Shown here piece by piece: positions 23,380 through 32,596 of a DNA stretch of 32,922 nucleotides (its first letter is position 1; each line of letters starts with the position of its first letter). The stretch spans positions 1 to 32,922 of the forward strand of contig DATFUZ010000080.1 in NCBI GenBank assembly GCA_035260545.1. The letters are read 5' to 3'. The notes under the pieces were generated by a model. That model made no database searches. It saw only the letters and a list, made by a program, of their open reading frames with translations, and was not told the origin of the DNA. This DNA comes from DATDDB01 sp035260545. GTDB lineage: Bacteria; Pseudomonadota; Gammaproteobacteria; Burkholderiales; Gallionellaceae. The position numbers and the translations under genes are program-made.

Positions 23380-24210
23380 TTACCGCGAGCTTGCCGTCTT
23401 TACCGCCAGTTTGAGATCTTCCCAGGCCTTGGCCTTGTCGTGGGGCGTGCGCAGCAGGTAGGCGGGGTGATAGGTGATGATGAGCGGCGTGCCGTGATAG
23501 TCGTGCACCTTGCCGCGCAGGCTGCCCAGCGTGGCCTCGCGTCCCAGCAGCGCGTTGGCGGCGGTCTTGCCCAGCGCGACGATGATCCTGGGCTGGATCA
23601 GCGCGATCTGCCGCTCCAGGTAGGGTATGCAGGTTGCGATCTCGTCCGCTTCCGGCGCGCGGTTGCTGGGCGGGCGGCACTTCACGATGTTGGCGATATA
23701 CACATCCTGGCCGCGCTTGAGCCGGATCGCCAGCAGCATGTTGTCCAGCAGCTTGCCGGCCTGGCCAACGAAGGGCTCGCCCTTTGCGTCCTCGTCCGCA
23801 CCGGGGCCTTCGCCCACGAACAGCCAGTCTGCGTTTTCGTCGCCCACCCCGAATACGGTCTGGGTGCAGCCGGCACGCAGCCTGCACGCCGTGCAGTCGC
23901 GCACCATGGTCTTCAGCTCCAGCCAGGGCAGGGCGGCGATGCGCTCCGCGCGCGGGTCGCCTGCAACGGGCGCGGACGGTGGGGGCTCCGGCAGGGCGGC
24001 AGGCGCGGCCGCAAGTGCCGGTGCCTGAGCGGCTGCGCTTGCCGCGGCTGCAGGTGCGGGGGGCTCGGCTGTTGCGGATACCGGCACGCCGTTCCGGGGG
24101 GAGGCGTGTTCAGGCGCGACGGCTGCGGGAGCTTGGGTCTCCGCGCCATCGCGGCGCACCCACAGCGGGTAGAGATTGAGTTCCCGCAATACCGCTTCGT
24201 CGCGCTTCAC
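23380..24210 (-). CDS. Uracil-DNA glycosylase, family 4
   Basis: Removes uracil from DNA; iron-sulfur type. 276 residues from a GTG at 24210 that overlaps the rimI stop as GTGA. Residues 22-90 are an Ala/Pro-rich linker. The catalytic domain shows CTACRLRAGC with Cys106 and Cys109, GEGPGADED (133-141, motif A), Cys178 in NIVKCRPP and Cys194 in IATCIPY as the other cluster ligands, and YHPAYLLR (motif B). An alternative GTG at 24219 adds three residues. Last gene of the isd-type operon ispD-ispF-tsaB-rimI-udg. Confidence 0.92.
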   Translation of the reverse strand: MKRDEAVLRELNLYPLWVRRDGAETQAPAAVAPEHASPRNGVPVSATAEPPAPAAAASAAAQAPALAAAPAALPEPPPSAPVAGDPRAERIAALPWLELKTMVRDCTACRLRAGCTQTVFGVGDENADWLFVGEGPGADEDAKGEPFVGQAGKLLDNMLLAIRLKRGQDVYIANIVKCRPPSNRAPEADEIATCIPYLERQIALIQPRIIVALGKTAANALLGREATLGSLRGKVHDYHGTPLIITYHPAYLLRTPHDKAKAWEDLKLAVKTASSR

Positions 24211-24680
24211 AGCATGCACTCCATCACGATGGCGTCTTCGCGCGCATTGTTTCCGGCCGGGTAATAGCCGCGGCGTATCCCGATTTCGCGGAAGCCGTTT
24301 TTGCGGTATAGCGCCAGCGCTGCGGCATTGGACGGACGCACCTCCAGCAGCACGCGCTCTGCGCCAGTCTGACGCGCGCGCGCCAGCAGCGTATCAAGCA
24401 GGGCCGAGCCCCAGCCCTGACGCTGGAAGCCGCTTGCGATGCCTATGGTCAGCAAGTGCGCCTCGTAGGGCGCAAATATCATCACCGCATACCCCGCCAT
24501 GACGCCTTCCAGTTCCGCCACGGTACACAGGTAGCCTGAATTCAGCGAGTCGGAGAAGTTCCCGGCCGTCCATGGCCAGGGGTAGATGCTGCGCTCGATG
24601 CGCATCACGGCCTCGATGTCCCCATGGGTCATTTCGCGCAACACCAGTTTGTGCAGGGTCGTGGTCATCGGTCCGCTCAT
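24207..24680 (-). CDS. rimI: Ribosomal protein S18-alanine N-acetyltransferase
   Basis: GNAT acetyltransferase of 157 residues. IGIASGFQRQGWGSALL provides the acetyl-CoA loop (Q/RxxGxG), followed by LLEVRPSNAAALALYRKNGF, a close match to RimI, then a tyrosine-containing YYPAGNNAREDA. The ATG at 24680 overlaps the tsaB stop (ATGA). The rimI-tsaB order is common in bacteria. Confidence 0.93.
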   Translation of the reverse strand: MSGPMTTTLHKLVLREMTHGDIEAVMRIERSIYPWPWTAGNFSDSLNSGYLCTVAELEGVMAGYAVMIFAPYEAHLLTIGIASGFQRQGWGSALLDTLLARARQTGAERVLLEVRPSNAAALALYRKNGFREIGIRRGYYPAGNNAREDAIVMECML

Positions 24681-25348
24681 CGCTCGCTGGTCTTCAGCGC
24701 CACCCTGTCGCGCAGGTAGAACGGCGTCGCATCCGCCGCGTCCACGCCGAGGCCGGCGGCAAACAGCGGTGCGGCCAGGCGCGCGATGGCTGCAGCCTGC
24801 GGCACTGCCTGCTCGTCGACCGCCGTCAGGTTCGCCGCATACCGCGCGCGCAACTGCCCGCCGTGGGCGACGAAGCCGCTGCCGGCGCCGAACCAGTCCG
24901 CGCCCGTCAGGTCGGGAGCATCCGGCGGCAGGCAGAGCTCGGGTTCGCACACCGTGTGCCATACGTCCCCGCGCTTTTCATAGGCGGCGCAATAGACTTC
25001 CGCCATGCGCGCATCAAGCACCGCGATCACCCGCTCGTGCGCGGCATCTTCGGCCAGGGCCTGCAGGGTGCAGATGCCCGCCACCGGCTTGTCCGCGCCC
25101 AGCGCGAGGCCCTGCGCCGCGCTGCATGCGATGCGCACGCCGGTGAAGGAACCGGGCCCTGCGCCGAAGGCGATGCCATCCACCTCGTGCAGGCGGATGC
25201 CGGCCTCGCGCAGCAGTTCGTCCACCATGGGCAGCAACACCTGGGAGTGCTTCTGGCCCACGCGTTCGCAGCGGCCGCTTTCAGCGCCGTCTTGCCACAG
25301 CGCGACGGAGCAATACTCCGTCGAGGTTTCGAGGGCCAGGATATTCAA
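24677..25348 (-). CDS. tsaB: tRNA threonylcarbamoyladenosine biosynthesis protein TsaB
   Basis: Scaffold partner of TsaD in t6A formation at position 37 of ANN-decoding tRNAs. 223 residues with the ASKHA N-terminal pattern (NILALETSTEYCSVAL), HSQVLLPMVDELL and GPGSFTGVRI. It begins with TTG at 25348, the only in-frame codon giving the family N terminus; the ribosome site is weak. 21 bp separate it from ispF, and it overlaps rimI. Confidence 0.94.
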   Translation of the reverse strand: MNILALETSTEYCSVALWQDGAESGRCERVGQKHSQVLLPMVDELLREAGIRLHEVDGIAFGAGPGSFTGVRIACSAAQGLALGADKPVAGICTLQALAEDAAHERVIAVLDARMAEVYCAAYEKRGDVWHTVCEPELCLPPDAPDLTGADWFGAGSGFVAHGGQLRARYAANLTAVDEQAVPQAAAIARLAAPLFAAGLGVDAADATPFYLRDRVALKTSER

Positions 25349-25369
25349 TCTTTTCGCACCCCCCGGCCT

Positions 25370-25846
25370 TTAGCCCACGACCAGCAACAGGGCCACCGCT
25401 TCCGCCGCGATGCCCTCGCTGCGCCCGGTGTAGCCCAGGCGTTCGGTGGTGGTTGCTTTCACGTTGACGGCGTTCATTGCCACACCCAGGTCGGAAGCGA
25501 TGTTCTCCACCATCTTCCCGATGTGGGGCGCCATTTTCGGCGCCTGGGCGATGATGGTGGAGTCGATGTTGGCGATGCGGAAGCCCGCGTTCGCCACCAG
25601 GCGCGCGGTCTCGCGCAGCAGCACGCGGCTGTCGATATTCTTGAACCTGGGGTCGCTGTCGGAAAAATGGCGGCCGATGTCGCCCAGCGCCGCCGCGCCC
25701 AGCAGGGCGTCGCAGATCGCGTGCAGCAGCACGTCGGCGTCCGAATGGCCAAGCAGCCCCTTCTCATGCGGGATGTCCACGCCGCCGATGATCAGCTTGC
25801 GCCCCGTGACCAGCTGGTGCACATCGAAACCGGAACCTATGCGCAT
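25370..25846 (-). CDS. ispF: 2-C-methyl-D-erythritol 2,4-cyclodiphosphate synthase
   Basis: Fifth step of the MEP isoprenoid pathway. 158 residues, full length. Metal ligands Asp8 and His10 in GFDVHQ and His42 region in LLGHSDADVLLHA; HFSDSDPRFKNIDS and the C-terminal KATTTERLGYTGRSEGI are characteristic. 52 bp downstream of ispD, as in many proteobacteria. Confidence 0.97.
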   Translation of the reverse strand: MRIGSGFDVHQLVTGRKLIIGGVDIPHEKGLLGHSDADVLLHAICDALLGAAALGDIGRHFSDSDPRFKNIDSRVLLRETARLVANAGFRIANIDSTIIAQAPKMAPHIGKMVENIASDLGVAMNAVNVKATTTERLGYTGRSEGIAAEAVALLLVVG

Positions 25847-25898
25847 GAGAATTCTCCTTTGCTCTTTCGGGGCGCGAACAATATTGAACGCCAGGCCG

Positions 25899-26597
25899 TC
25901 ATGCCGAGCGCAGTCGTTTTTCGTCTTCCGCGAGCAGCAGTTCAGCCAGATGCCTGTCCTGCGGATACGTCACCTTGAAATTCGTCGGGTCGCTGGCCAC
26001 CAGCTTGGGGTGCAGGCCCAGGGCCTCGACGGCCGATGCCTCGTCGGTCACGTTGGGTGCGGATTCGAGCGCCTCGAGCAGGAGTCCCGCGCGGAACATC
26101 TGCGGCGTCTGCGCTGCCCACAGCCCGCTGCGGTCCTCGGTGCGCGCGATGCGCTGCGCGTCCGCGGCGCGCTTGAGGGTATCGGCCACCGGCACGGCGA
26201 GGATGCCGCCCACCTCATCGTCGCGCAGCTCGGCGATCAGGCGCCTGATCTGGGCCTGGGTTACGCAGGGGCGCGCCGCATCATGCACCAGCACCCACTC
26301 GTCGGGCTCCAGCTCCGACGCCATCAGTCCGTTGAGCACGCTTTCGGCGCGCGTCGCGCCCCCGCAATAGAGCGGCTGCAGGCGGTCGCCGAAGGCCGAC
26401 CAGTCATAGCCGTGAAAAAGCGCATCGTCCGGCGCCAGCACGACGAATACGGAAGAAATGTCGGGGCATTCGCACAATGCGGCCAGCGCATGGTAAATCA
26501 TCGGCTTGCCCGCAAGCTCCAGATACTGCTTGGGCAGGGCGCCGCCCATGCGCGAGCCGGAGCCGGCGGCGGGAACGAGGGCATGAAAATCGGTCAT
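25899..26597 (-). CDS. ispD: 2-C-methyl-D-erythritol 4-phosphate cytidylyltransferase
   Basis: Third step of the MEP pathway, CTP-dependent. 232 residues from the ATG at 26597. The nucleotide-binding loop AAGSGSRMGGALPKQYLEL near residues 10-28, VLVHDAARPCV and DEASAVEALG define the family. First gene of the ispD-ispF-tsaB-rimI-udg operon, divergent from mfd. Confidence 0.96.
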   Translation of the reverse strand: MTDFHALVPAAGSGSRMGGALPKQYLELAGKPMIYHALAALCECPDISSVFVVLAPDDALFHGYDWSAFGDRLQPLYCGGATRAESVLNGLMASELEPDEWVLVHDAARPCVTQAQIRRLIAELRDDEVGGILAVPVADTLKRAADAQRIARTEDRSGLWAAQTPQMFRAGLLLEALESAPNVTDEASAVEALGLHPKLVASDPTNFKVTYPQDRHLAELLLAEDEKRLRSA

Positions 26598-26667
26598 TGC
26601 CCTATTGTAATACATGGCGCTTCAATTCTCCGCAGGAGTATGCTCTTCACCAGGCAGGGGCGCGCGG

Positions 26668-26673
26668 TATAAT
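26668..26673 (+). promoter_or_regulatory. Candidate -10 element of mfd
   Basis: Perfect TATAAT 31 bp before the mfd start codon in the ispD-mfd divergent region. No good -35 hexamer is found at 16-18 bp upstream, so this is only a partial promoter call. Confidence 0.35.
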
Positions 26674-26703
26674 AGCGCCCTTTTCCGTTGTTGATTTCCC
26701 CAG

Positions 26704-29700
26704 ATGCTGTTTTCATCCCCACATGCCCGCCCGCGGTACACCCGGCTGTTCGGTTCTTCCGATGCGCTGGCGTTGGCCGAGTTTGCGCGGGAAAAAGGAT
26801 CGCCGTTGGTGGTGATTGCCGCCAGTGCGCTGGATGCGCAACGCCTGGCCGAGGAAATTCCGTTTTTTGCAGCTTCCGTGGATGCTTCCTTGCGCGTGCA
26901 TTTGCTGCCGGACTGGGAAACCTTGCCCTACGACCACTTTTCGCCGCACCAGGACCTGGTGTCGGAACGCCTGGCGACGCTGCATGCCATCCGTACCCAT
27001 GCCTTCGACGTGGTGGTGGTGCCGGTGACCACAGCCTTGTATCCGCTGCCGCCGGTGAGCTACATGGCGGCCTATACCTTCTTCCTGAAGAAGGGCGAGC
27101 CGCTGGACCTGGATGCCTTTCGTGCGCAGATGACGCTGGCGGGCTATACCCATGTGCAGCAGGTGCTCACCCCGGGCGAATACTGTGTGCGTGGCGGCCT
27201 GGTGGACCTGTTTCCCATGGGCGGCGCGCTGCCTTTCCGCATCGACCTGTTCGACAACGACATCGAGACGATTTCCACTTTCGACGTGGACAGCCAGCGC
27301 ACGCTGTATCCGGTGCCGGAGATTCGGCTGTTGCCGGCGCGCGAGTTTCCACTGGATGAGAAGGCGCAGGCCTATTTTCGTCAGCGCTTCCGCGAGCGCT
27401 TCGAGGGCGACCCCTCGCGCTCCAGCATCTACAAGGACGTGAGCAAGGGTATCGCTCCTTCCGGCATCGAGTACTACCTGCCGCTGTTCTTCGAGCAGAC
27501 CGCGACGCTGTTCGACTACCTGCCGCCGGAGGCGGTGCTGTGCATGCATCACGACGTGGATGCGGCCATCGCGGCCTTCGGAAAGGACGCGGCTGGACGC
27601 CACAACCTGCTGCGCGGCGACCCGCAGCGGCCGCTGCTGGAGCCGAAGGAGCTGTTCCTGGACGCGGAGCAATTCTTTGTGCGCGCCAGGGATTTTGCGC
27701 GCCTGGACATTGTTGCGAATGGCGCCGAGGGCGGCACACTCACGCCGTGCGCCACGGCGGCCCTGCCCGGGATTGCGGTGAACCGCCGCGCCGAAAAGCC
27801 CGTGCAGGCCTTCGCCGACTTTCTGCGCGACCATCCCGGGCGCGTGCTGCTGCTGGCGGACAGCCTGGGCCGGCGGGAAATAATGTCCGACTACCTGCAG
27901 GAATACGGCCTGGCGCCGGCCGCGTGCGAGAACTACGCGGCCTTCCGCGCTGCCGAAGACAGATTCATGCTCGGCGTGGGCACGGTCAGCACCGGCTTCA
28001 TCCTCGCCGACGAAAACCTCGCAGTAGTCACGGAAGCCGAACTTTATGCCCAGCAGGGCAGGGGACGCGTCACGCGCGCGGCGAAGAAAAGCAATGTCGA
28101 GGGCATGCTGCGCGACCTCACCGAGCTCAAGCCGGGCGACCCGGTGGTGCACGAGCAGCATGGCATAGCGCGCTATCGCGGGCTGGTGAACCTGGATATG
28201 GGCGAGGGCGAGAACGAATTCCTGCTGCTGGAGTATGCGGAAGAGGCCAAGCTCTACGTGCCGGTGGCGCAGTTGCACGTGATCAGCCGCTACAGCGGCG
28301 GGGCAGCCGAGGATGCGCCCCTGCACAAGCTGGGCAGCGGCGCCTGGGAAAAGGCCAAGCGCCGCGCCATGCAGCAGGTGCGCGATACGGCCGCCGAACT
28401 GCTCAACCTCTATGCCCAGCGCGCCACGCGCAAGGGCCACGCCTTCAAGCTCAATTACCACGACTATGAGGCCTTCGCGGCGGGCTTCGGCTTTGACGAG
28501 ACGCCGGACCAGGCGGCCGCGATCGAGGCGGTGATCCTCGATTTGCAGTCGGGCAAGCCCATGGACCGCCTGATCTGCGGCGACGTGGGTTTCGGGAAGA
28601 CCGAGGTGGCGCTGCGCGCCGCGTTCATCGCCGCCATGGAGGGCAAGCAGGTCGCGGTGCTCGCACCCACCACGCTGCTGGTGGAGCAGCACTACCAGAA
28701 CTTCACCACGCGCTTCGCCGACTTCCCGGTGAAGCTGGCCGAGCTGTCGCGCTTCCGCTCCAGCAAGGAGACCGCACAGTCGCTGCAGGAGATGGCCGAG
28801 GGCAAGCTGGACATCATCATAGGCACCCACAAGCTGATCCAGAAGGACGTGAAGTTCCACAACCTGGGCCTGGTCATCATCGACGAGGAGCACCGTTTCG
28901 GCGTGCAGCAGAAGGAGCGCCTCAAGGCCCTGCGCGCCGAGGTGGATGTGCTGACGCTGACCGCCACCCCCATCCCGCGCACGCTGGCGATGTCGCTGGA
29001 AGGGCTGCGCGATTTCTCGGTCATCGCGACCGCGCCGCAGCGGCGGCTCTCGATCAAGACCTTCGTCAGCAGCTACAGCGCGGGCGTGATCCGCGAGGCG
29101 GTGCTGCGCGAGTTGAAGCGCGGCGGCCAGGTGTATTTCCTGCACAACGAAGTGGACACCATGCCCAATATGCTGGAGAAGCTGGAGGGCCTGCTGCCCG
29201 AGGCGCGCATCCGCATGGCCCATGGCCAGATGGCGGAGCGCGAGCTGGAGGCGGTGATGCGCGACTTTACCCACCAGCGCTTCAACGTGCTGCTGTGCTC
29301 CACCATCATCGAAACCGGGATTGACGTGCCCACGGCCAACACCATCCTGATCAACCGGGCGGACCGCTTCGGCCTGGCGCAGCTGCACCAGTTGCGCGGC
29401 CGCGTCGGGCGCTCGCACCACCAGGCCTACGCCTATCTGCTGGTGGACAGCAAGGAAGGCCTCACCGCACAGGCGAAGAAGCGGCTGGAGGCGATCCAGG
29501 CCATGGAGCAGCTGGGCAGCGGCTTCTTCCTCGCCATGCACGACCTGGAGATCCGCGGCGCGGGCGAGGTGCTGGGCGAATCGCAGAGCGGCGAGATGCA
29601 GGAGATCGGCTTCTCGCTCTATAACGACATGCTCTCCGCCGCCATCACCTCGCTGCGCCAGGGGCGCGAGCCGGACATGGCGCAGCCGCTGGGGGTGACC

Positions 29701-30126
29701 ACGGAGATCAACCTGCATACGCCGGCGCTGCTGCCGGACGAATACTGCGGCGACATCCACCAGCGGCTGGTCATCTACAAGCGGCTGGCCAATTGCGCCA
29801 CGCTGGAGGAGCTGGAGGACATGCAGCGAGAACTGATAGACCGCTTCGGCCTGCTGCCGGACCCGGCGAATGCGCTGCTGGATTGCCACCGCCTGCGGAT
29901 ACTCGCCAAGCCCATGGGCATCGCCAAGGTGGATGCCTCATCCGAGGCCATCGTGATCCAGTTCGTGCCAGATCCGCCGATAGACCCCATGAAGATCATC
30001 ACGCTAATTCAGAGCAAGCGGCATGTGAAGATGGCGGGGCAGGACAAGCTGCGGATAGAGCTGAAATACGGCGACCTGAAACAGCGGGTGCTGGCGGTGG
30101 TGAACTTCTTTAAGGAATTGGTTTAG
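26704..30126 (+). CDS. mfd: Transcription-repair coupling factor
   Basis: Displaces RNA polymerase stalled at DNA damage and recruits UvrA. 1140 residues, full length. The UvrB-homology module is at the N terminus (PDWETLPYDHFSPHQDLVSERL in its degenerate ATPase form), the RNA polymerase-interacting domain follows (GDPVVHEQHGIARYRGL), then RecG-like motor motifs: GDVGFGKTEVA at residue 626 on, DEEH at 727, TATPIPRTL, and QLRGRVGRSHHQAYAYLL. The C-terminal TRCF domain closes the protein. Monocistronic by appearance. Confidence 0.98.
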   Translation: MLFSSPHARPRYTRLFGSSDALALAEFAREKGSPLVVIAASALDAQRLAEEIPFFAASVDASLRVHLLPDWETLPYDHFSPHQDLVSERLATLHAIRTHAFDVVVVPVTTALYPLPPVSYMAAYTFFLKKGEPLDLDAFRAQMTLAGYTHVQQVLTPGEYCVRGGLVDLFPMGGALPFRIDLFDNDIETISTFDVDSQRTLYPVPEIRLLPAREFPLDEKAQAYFRQRFRERFEGDPSRSSIYKDVSKGIAPSGIEYYLPLFFEQTATLFDYLPPEAVLCMHHDVDAAIAAFGKDAAGRHNLLRGDPQRPLLEPKELFLDAEQFFVRARDFARLDIVANGAEGGTLTPCATAALPGIAVNRRAEKPVQAFADFLRDHPGRVLLLADSLGRREIMSDYLQEYGLAPAACENYAAFRAAEDRFMLGVGTVSTGFILADENLAVVTEAELYAQQGRGRVTRAAKKSNVEGMLRDLTELKPGDPVVHEQHGIARYRGLVNLDMGEGENEFLLLEYAEEAKLYVPVAQLHVISRYSGGAAEDAPLHKLGSGAWEKAKRRAMQQVRDTAAELLNLYAQRATRKGHAFKLNYHDYEAFAAGFGFDETPDQAAAIEAVILDLQSGKPMDRLICGDVGFGKTEVALRAAFIAAMEGKQVAVLAPTTLLVEQHYQNFTTRFADFPVKLAELSRFRSSKETAQSLQEMAEGKLDIIIGTHKLIQKDVKFHNLGLVIIDEEHRFGVQQKERLKALRAEVDVLTLTATPIPRTLAMSLEGLRDFSVIATAPQRRLSIKTFVSSYSAGVIREAVLRELKRGGQVYFLHNEVDTMPNMLEKLEGLLPEARIRMAHGQMAERELEAVMRDFTHQRFNVLLCSTIIETGIDVPTANTILINRADRFGLAQLHQLRGRVGRSHHQAYAYLLVDSKEGLTAQAKKRLEAIQAMEQLGSGFFLAMHDLEIRGAGEVLGESQSGEMQEIGFSLYNDMLSAAITSLRQGREPDMAQPLGVTTEINLHTPALLPDEYCGDIHQRLVIYKRLANCATLEELEDMQRELIDRFGLLPDPANALLDCHRLRILAKPMGIAKVDASSEAIVIQFVPDPPIDPMKIITLIQSKRHVKMAGQDKLRIELKYGDLKQRVLAVVNFFKELV

Positions 30127-30144
30127 CCTTCACGGGGTTGGTGT

Positions 30145-30167
30145 GGCCGGGGCGCGCTTGCCCGGCC
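30145..30167. repeat. Inverted repeat between mfd and a convergent gene
   Basis: GGCCGGG (30145-30151) and CCCGGCC (30161-30167) with a 9-bp loop, 19 bp after the mfd stop. No T tract follows, so a terminator role is uncertain. Confidence 0.35.
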
Positions 30168-30178
30168 TCGTCCGGCAT

Positions 30179-30391
30179 TCACTCGCGGAAGACGTAGAGC
30201 GAGGTGCACAGCACGATGCCGACGACGTACATCAGCGCCGTGCTCGCGATGAAGTAGGGATAGGCCATGAGGCCGGCGCCTATGACCATCGGCTTCCAGT
30301 TCATCCTCTTCTTGCCGTAGACGAAGGCCACGAAACCGATGCCGCCGAACAGCAGGCCACCGAACAGGTTGGCGAAAGTGAATGAGCCCAT
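30179..30391 (-). CDS. Small two-helix membrane protein
   Basis: 70 residues from the ATG at 30391, with two hydrophobic segments (FGGLLFGGIGFVAFVYG and the stretch IASTALMYVVGIVLCTSLYVF) joined by a basic loop KKRMNWKP. It resembles short proteobacterial inner-membrane proteins of unknown function. A GGAG ribosome site lies 12 bases upstream of the ATG. It converges on mfd and diverges from serB. Confidence 0.75.
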   Translation of the reverse strand: MGSFTFANLFGGLLFGGIGFVAFVYGKKRMNWKPMVIGAGLMAYPYFIASTALMYVVGIVLCTSLYVFRE

Positions 30392-30593
30392 AAGGCGTGC
30401 TCCGGAGTGTTCAACAGTGGGATGCTGCCTATTGTACTGCGCACGCCGGGAAAGGTGAGGGGAAAATATGCCCGCTGTGGCGCGATGCCCGTGCGCCATT
30501 GCGCAATGCAGACGTATGCCGCGGAATACACTAAAATTTGCCGTTTGCCGGATATTTTGAGTTCAGTTTTTATCGTAATTTTGAGTCTAGCCC

Positions 30594-31427
30594 ATGAATC
30601 TGATCGTCCAAGCCGTCCACGACATCCCCGCCGCACAAGTGCAGCATCTCGCCGCCCTTTCCGGCGCCAGCCGCGTCGAGCACGTGCACGCCCATCTGTT
30701 TCGCCTGACCGATGCCCAGCCGCACCAGGGCATTGCGCCCTACTGTCTGGAGTACCGGCTCGATTACGGCTTCGTCGAGCCGCAGCGCAAGCTGAGTGAC
30801 TTCGGCCTGCTGGTCATGGACATGGACTCGACCCTGATTTCCATCGAGTGCATAGACGAGATTGCCGACATGCAGGGGCTGAAGCCCGAGGTAGCGGCCA
30901 TCACCGAATCCGCGATGCGCGGCGAGATCGACTTCGCCGAGAGCCTGCGCCGCCGCGTCGCACTGCTGGAAGGCCTGGAGGAGGGCGCCTTGCAGCGCGT
31001 CTACGACGAGCGCCTGCGGCTCAATCCCGGCGCGGAAGCCATGCTGGCAGCCATGCGGCAGCATGGCATCAAGACGCTGCTGGTGTCCGGGGGCTTTGTG
31101 TTTTTCACCGACCGGCTCAAGCAACGGGTGGGCCTGGACCATGCCCGGGCCAACACGCTGGAGGTTGTGAATGGCCGCCTCACCGGCAGGGTGGTGGGGG
31201 ACATCGTGGATGCCCAGGGCAAGGCCGAGGCGCTGATGCACCTGCGCGGGGAGCTGGACTTGCGCCCGGAGCAGGTGATCGCCATGGGCGACGGGGCGAA
31301 CGACCTGAAGATGATGGCGCATGCTGGAGTGAGCATCGCCTACCATGCAAAGCCCGTGGTGCGCGCGCAAGCCAGCTATGCCCTCAATTTCGTCGGGCTG
31401 GACGGTCTGGTGAATCTGTTCGTCTGA
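30594..31427 (+). CDS. serB: Phosphoserine phosphatase
   Basis: Last step of serine synthesis. 277 residues: an N-terminal region of about 70 residues, then the HAD domain with nucleophile motif DMDST (residues 76-80), LLVSGGFVFFTDRLK (motif 2 serine), and GDGANDLKMM (motif 4). Compared with E. coli SerB (322) it is short at the N terminus. Monocistronic. Confidence 0.95.
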   Translation: MNLIVQAVHDIPAAQVQHLAALSGASRVEHVHAHLFRLTDAQPHQGIAPYCLEYRLDYGFVEPQRKLSDFGLLVMDMDSTLISIECIDEIADMQGLKPEVAAITESAMRGEIDFAESLRRRVALLEGLEEGALQRVYDERLRLNPGAEAMLAAMRQHGIKTLLVSGGFVFFTDRLKQRVGLDHARANTLEVVNGRLTGRVVGDIVDAQGKAEALMHLRGELDLRPEQVIAMGDGANDLKMMAHAGVSIAYHAKPVVRAQASYALNFVGLDGLVNLFV

Positions 31428-31539
31428 ATTATCGCGCCGTTTGTCGGCAAAGGCAGGGCAGCCCGCCGATGCCTGGAGCGAGGTATGGTAAAGTTGCCTG
31501 TCCGAATCCGCTGCAAACGTGCTTTTTGAGAGGATCACC

Positions 31540-32121
31540 ATGAGAGATGTCATTACCCAACTGGTCGATGTGCCGTTCGCCCGCATGTTCATCCTGGCGG
31601 GGATCGTATTCCTGCTTGTTGCTGTGCTGGGCAAGATCGAGGGCAAGATAGATCCCGGCCAGATGGGCAGGATAGGCGCATCCGTGCTGGGCGTGGTTCT
31701 GTTGGTTGTCGGGGTGGCGCTTCAGTTCAGCGAGCGGGACGACAGTATCGAACGGCTGGCGCAGGAAGTGCATATTCAGGGCCAGAACGCCGCATCCCGG
31801 CCGCCTGCGGGAGCCGCAATGAAGGCGTCCGGGGTCGCGCGCGCGCCCGACCAGGTGCTGCTGAGGATAGTGGCAGGGACCTATGGTCGCGCCTGCAACG
31901 GCAAACAGGGCAATGCGACGCTGCCGCTGACCAAGGCGTGCGACGGCAAGGCGGCATGCGATTACGCGGTGGAGCCAGTGGATCTGGGAGCGGGCCAGGA
32001 AAATTGCGCCAAGGATTTCGTTGCCGAATGGAAGTGCGGTACGGGAAATACCGTGTACTCCGCGACCCTGCCGGCGAACGCGGCCAAGGGCGAAAAGCTG
32101 CACCTCGCGTGTGCGGGATAG
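31540..32121 (+). CDS. Membrane-anchored protein with SUEL-lectin-like cysteine-rich domain
   Basis: 193 residues from the ATG at 31540 (GAGAGGAT ribosome site). Two membrane helices at the N terminus (about 14-32 and 46-64), a Pro/Ala linker, then a cysteine-rich domain of about 85 residues: VAGTYGRACNG, KACDGKAACDYAV, ENCAKDFVAEWKCG, and a final HLACAG. The YGR motif and six cysteines with this spacing are like the galactose/rhamnose-binding SUEL lectin fold, but the DPC and KYL motifs are missing. Sugar binding is a guess; the domain is probably periplasmic and disulfide-bonded. Confidence 0.65.
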   Translation: MRDVITQLVDVPFARMFILAGIVFLLVAVLGKIEGKIDPGQMGRIGASVLGVVLLVVGVALQFSERDDSIERLAQEVHIQGQNAASRPPAGAAMKASGVARAPDQVLLRIVAGTYGRACNGKQGNATLPLTKACDGKAACDYAVEPVDLGAGQENCAKDFVAEWKCGTGNTVYSATLPANAAKGEKLHLACAG

Positions 32122-32169
32122 GCGGCCAGACCATAACAAGCCGGCACGGCCGGCTGGCGAGGACGGGAG

Positions 32170-32538
32170 ATGCAGAATTGCGCGAGCGTGGACTGTGCCC
32201 GGGGCAGGGAAATAGGCTGCCAGACCTTTTGCTGCCGGCTGCTGGTGCGCCTGGACGAGGATGAGCGCGCGCCGGGCTGCGGAAATTTCGTGGAAAAGGC
32301 CGGCGACGGCTACTGCACCCACCTGAACCGCGAGCATCATTTGTGCGGCATCTGGGACCGTCGCCCCCGCGTATGTCGCGCCTATGACTGTAACAACGAT
32401 TTCATGCTGCAGGTGGCGCTGCGCCACCCGTTCCGCAATATCACCGAACTGGCAAGACTGGCCGTTACGGCCTATATTCCCCGCGAATATCATATTCGCG
32501 TGCCACCGGTGCAAGACCGGCGACGGTCCACCCGCTAA
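32170..32538 (+). CDS. YkgJ family cysteine-cluster protein
   Basis: 122 residues. Cysteines at the N terminus (DCARG, GCQTFCCRL), then GYCTHL, HLCGIWDRRPRVCRAYDC form the YkgJ/CxxCxxCC-type cluster that is thought to hold zinc or an iron-sulfur centre. Function unproven. It starts 48 bp after the lectin-like gene and may be co-transcribed. Confidence 0.88.
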   Translation: MQNCASVDCARGREIGCQTFCCRLLVRLDEDERAPGCGNFVEKAGDGYCTHLNREHHLCGIWDRRPRVCRAYDCNNDFMLQVALRHPFRNITELARLAVTAYIPREYHIRVPPVQDRRRSTR

Positions 32539-32596
32539 TTCACTTCCCGCATAATTCGGTCCGCCCGGCAGATGGCCGATGCGGCGGGCACCGCGT

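Noticed and set aside
26713..29889. Open frame of 1058 codons on the minus strand opposite mfd
   Set aside because: It lies entirely antisense to a well-supported mfd; the translation is rich in His, Gln, Arg and Val-Gly runs typical of the reverse frame of a GC-rich gene, and no domain is recognisable.
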